From the NCBI GenBank assembly GCA_028284635.1, contig JANQRJ010000076.1, forward strand, positions 1-64,000: a stretch of 64,000 nucleotides of DNA, given 5' to 3'. Below are positions 61,921-64,000 of this stretch, one piece after another (position 1 is the first letter of the stretch; every line of letters starts with the position of its first letter). This DNA is from Pelagicoccus sp. (GTDB lineage Bacteria; Verrucomicrobiota; Verrucomicrobiia; Opitutales; Opitutaceae). The position numbers and the translations under genes were made by a program. The notes under the pieces were generated by a model, which worked only from the letters and a program-made list of their open reading frames with translations, did no database searches and was not told where the DNA came from.

Positions 61921-62796
61921 CTACCCCATCGCCAGCAGGATTGCCACTACGAGCATGAGGGAACCGGTCAGGCGGCGAGCCATGACGCTGCCGCCTTGCT
62001 GGCGTTCCTCGTTGGAAAACCAGTGGCCGACGAACCAGACGAGGGCCACGCTGAAGATTCCCCGAGAGCTATAGACCACGTTGACGACCGTGGCCTTGCC
62101 GTAAGCGCTCAGCACGTATGCCATGCCAGTCGCTTGAACAGCCATGAGCGCGGCGCCGACGAGCACCCAGGACCAAGCCTTGCCTGATATCTGATTCACA
62201 GGCGCCTTGAACAACGGCAGCAGGAGGAGGGACAAGAGCATTACTACCACAAAGCCGCTCGCCACCATCTTAGGAAAGCCCAGATGCGGTCCGAAGGCCT
62301 GCATCGCGACATCGGCCAAGGCAAAGGAAAACGATGCGCCGAGACCGAGATAAATCGTCGGCATAACGCGTCTACGACTCGAGACCGAGCCGAGGCCCAT
62401 CAGCAGCACCGCGCCCGCGCTGAGAAAAGCGGCAAGCCACACCGAAAAAGTCAGCGCCTCGCTCAAGCCGAGCGACACGACAAAGGCCACGAATATCGTC
62501 TTGGTACCCATCAACGGCGTGAGCAACGAAACTTCGCCCTTGTGGATACCCAAACAGGTCAGCAGTTGACCGACGAAAAACGCGACACCGAACACCAGTG
62601 GCATCCAAAGCAGCGTCCAATCTTCCAACGGGTCGCCAAAAAACCAATACGGCAGCGTCGCTACCATAAGCACGAGGTTGGAAAAGAAAGTCGTTCGCCA
62701 AGGGCCTACCCCATCATTGGTGGCCCGCTTCAGGCAAAGCGCTCCCAAGGTATAGACGAATGCCGCGCAGAGCGGAAGAATGTGGTAGGCTTGCAT
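61921..62796 (-). CDS. EamA/DMT-type transporter
   Basis: About 291 aa from ATG 62796 (GTG 62826 possible). Ten predicted membrane helices in two five-helix halves (HILPLCAAFVYTLGALCLKR; VLVGAALMAVQATGMAYVLS and so on), the drug/metabolite transporter fold. Substrate cannot be inferred. Transcribed alone, converging with mscS. Confidence 0.85.
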   Translation of the reverse strand: MQAYHILPLCAAFVYTLGALCLKRATNDGVGPWRTTFFSNLVLMVATLPYWFFGDPLEDWTLLWMPLVFGVAFFVGQLLTCLGIHKGEVSLLTPLMGTKTIFVAFVVSLGLSEALTFSVWLAAFLSAGAVLLMGLGSVSSRRRVMPTIYLGLGASFSFALADVAMQAFGPHLGFPKMVASGFVVVMLLSLLLLPLFKAPVNQISGKAWSWVLVGAALMAVQATGMAYVLSAYGKATVVNVVYSSRGIFSVALVWFVGHWFSNEERQQGGSVMARRLTGSLMLVVAILLAMG

Positions 62797-63148
62797 CGAA
62801 GGCTGCTGAACATGAGCAGGATCCACCCCAAATCAACGCCCATCTACCACACCCCAAACCACGGACGCAAAGAGGTGCAAGCACGCTCTCACCTCTCCAA
62901 GAAAGTGTTGAAAAACCGTCAACAGCTGCGTTTTTGTAGCCGCGTTCGTGAGAACGCGAGCTTGTCGGACTATGTTCCGCGTTCCCACGAACGCGGCTAT
63001 GCCCAAAAATCGGTCTTTTCAAACGCGCTCCAAGCGCGAAAAGCGGCCCTTTTCGATTACGCGCCAAGTCAACGACCAGAAAGAGATCTAAAGACTAGCC
63101 AACGCGCAAAGCTAGCGGCATCTTTTCAAGCAACCCGACTCGCTCCCC
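62797..63148. other. Intergenic region with one palindromic repeat
   Basis: 352 bp between divergent genes; apart from the palindrome at 62937-62999 and presumably two promoters nothing is recognised. Confidence 0.55.
62937..62999. repeat. Palindromic TAGCCGCGTTCGTGAGAACGCG element
   Basis: 22-bp arms (62937-62958, 62978-62999) with one mismatch. Pieces of the same unit occur at 50574-50600 and 53828-53846. Confidence 0.88.
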
Positions 63149-64000
63149 ATGAAAACATCCGGAAAAATCGCCTGTCTCCTTCTCGTCATGTCAATCTCCC
63201 TCCCCGCATGGTCGCGGGACCCGGCGACCGAAACCCAGGAAGAGCGCGACGCCCGCATGCAATGGTGGCGCGAGGCCCGCTTCGGGATGTTCATCCACTG
63301 GGGGCCCTACGCAATCCTAGGCGGCGTGTACAACGGCCATCAGCAACGACGCGGCGGCGCAGAGTGGATCATGAACCGCTGCAAGATTCCGGTCGCGGAA
63401 TACAAGGAGATCGCCTCGACATTCCATCCTGTGAAGTTCGACGCCGAATCCATAGTCCTGATGGCGAAGAACGCCGGGATGAAGTACATCGTCATCACCG
63501 CAAAGCATCACGACGGATTCGCCATGTTCGATTCGGACGCCAGCGAATTCAATATAGTCGACTTCACCCCATACGGAAAGGACGTCATCGAGGCGATGGT
63601 CCAGGCCTGTCGCAAGCATGACATGAAGCTCGGCTTCTACTACTCGCAAGGGCAAGACTGGAGCCATCCCGGCGGCGGCGCCCATCGAAAGCTGTCTGCC
63701 GAAGGCTGGGACAATCCCGACGCGGAAAAGGTAGACGCCTTCACGCAGGCCAACGACGGCCTTTGGGATCCCGCCCAAATGACAGCCACAACCGACGAGT
63801 ACATCCACAACGTGGCGCTGCCTCAGGTCCGCGAGCTGCTCTCCAACTACGGCGAGATCGCAGTCCTGTGGTGGGACACGCCAAAAGGCATCACGCGCGA
63901 GTACGCCCAGAAATTCCACGATCTGCTGAAGCTCCAGCCTAATATCATTACCAACGACCGGCTGATGTACGATTTTTTTGGAGACGACTTCCCCGGCGAC
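63149..64000 (+). CDS. Alpha-L-fucosidase, GH29 (5' part, runs off the window)
   Basis: 284 codons are visible, open to the last base. Signal peptide SGKIACLLLVMSISLPAWS, then the GH29 start WWREARFGMFIHWGPYAI, KYIVITAKHHDGFAMFDS, MKLGFYYSQGQDWSHPG, and the nucleophile region IAVLWWDTPKGI. Retaining exo-fucosidase acting in the periplasm or outside on algal or animal-type fucosylated glycans. The C-terminal half lies beyond the window. Fits a polysaccharide-degrading marine organism. Confidence 0.92.
   Translation, partial: MKTSGKIACLLLVMSISLPAWSRDPATETQEERDARMQWWREARFGMFIHWGPYAILGGVYNGHQQRRGGAEWIMNRCKIPVAEYKEIASTFHPVKFDAESIVLMAKNAGMKYIVITAKHHDGFAMFDSDASEFNIVDFTPYGKDVIEAMVQACRKHDMKLGFYYSQGQDWSHPGGGAHRKLSAEGWDNPDAEKVDAFTQANDGLWDPAQMTATTDEYIHNVALPQVRELLSNYGEIAVLWWDTPKGITREYAQKFHDLLKLQPNIITNDRLMYDFFGDDFPGD

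Overview
The window looks like a chromosome segment of a Gram-negative, carbohydrate-degrading bacterium of the PVC group, most likely Verrucomicrobiota, class Opitutia (Pelagicoccus/Coraliomargarita-like). This is inferred from the gene types (tandem Gfo/Idh/MocA genes with a sugar-phosphate isomerase, a GH29 fucosidase, DUF2264, several secreted proteins with a GNVGIG-type repeat and shared C-terminus), from weak or absent Shine-Dalgarno sites, and from very many palindromic intergenic repeats. No rRNA, tRNA, CRISPR array or complete insertion sequence was recognised.

Layout. 0.2-4.9 kb: a Vsr repair nuclease, then an AraC regulator divergent from a three-gene sugar operon. 4.9-8.2 kb: a graveyard of small modules (ParE/antitoxin pair, HicB with a deleted HicA, a tyrosine-recombinase scrap, small orphan genes, an IS-like end) punctuated by a recurring intergenic repeat. 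8.2-22.4 kb: a secretion/surface locus, all on the minus strand: a 2550-aa TcB/TcC-like RHS protein with a variable C-terminal tip and an adjoining membrane-anchored candidate immunity gene, a thioredoxin-fold protein, four paralogous secreted proteins with a shared C-terminal module, and a GxxExxY protein between two copies of a palindromic repeat. 23.0-23.7 kb: an RHH/PIN toxin-antitoxin pair.

23.9-39.0 kb is mostly housekeeping on the minus strand: the complete F-type ATP synthase operon atpBEFHAGDC, unusually with a four-helix-bundle (S23/Avd-like) gene between atpA and atpG, then trmB, phoR-phoB, mnmG, mnmE and recA. 39.3-48.9 kb: a monothiol glutaredoxin, gltB, a VapBC pair apparently inserted between two copies of the gltB downstream region, two tandem exported WD40 proteins and a DUF2264 protein. 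49.3-55.1 kb: an orphan C5 DNA methyltransferase, a PIN-toxin remnant, uvrC, cinA and moaA.

55.1-64 kb: a repeat-rich stretch with several perfect long palindromes, then a compact plus-strand operon: an MgtE-like mini membrane protein, a RimB-like retropepsin protease, a RimK-type ATP-grasp ligase fused to an RCK_C/TrkA_C domain, an AspA/AstE-like deacylase, DUF432 and an MscS channel. This looks like a peptide-ligase/protease set coupled to osmotic or ion homeostasis. A DMT transporter and the start of an alpha-L-fucosidase close the window. The most promising points are the RHS tip/immunity cassettes with their shared spacer repeat, the RimK-RCK/DUF432/MscS operon, and the two small ORFs (GxxExxY and four-helix bundle) that lie between, or start and stop inside, repeat elements.
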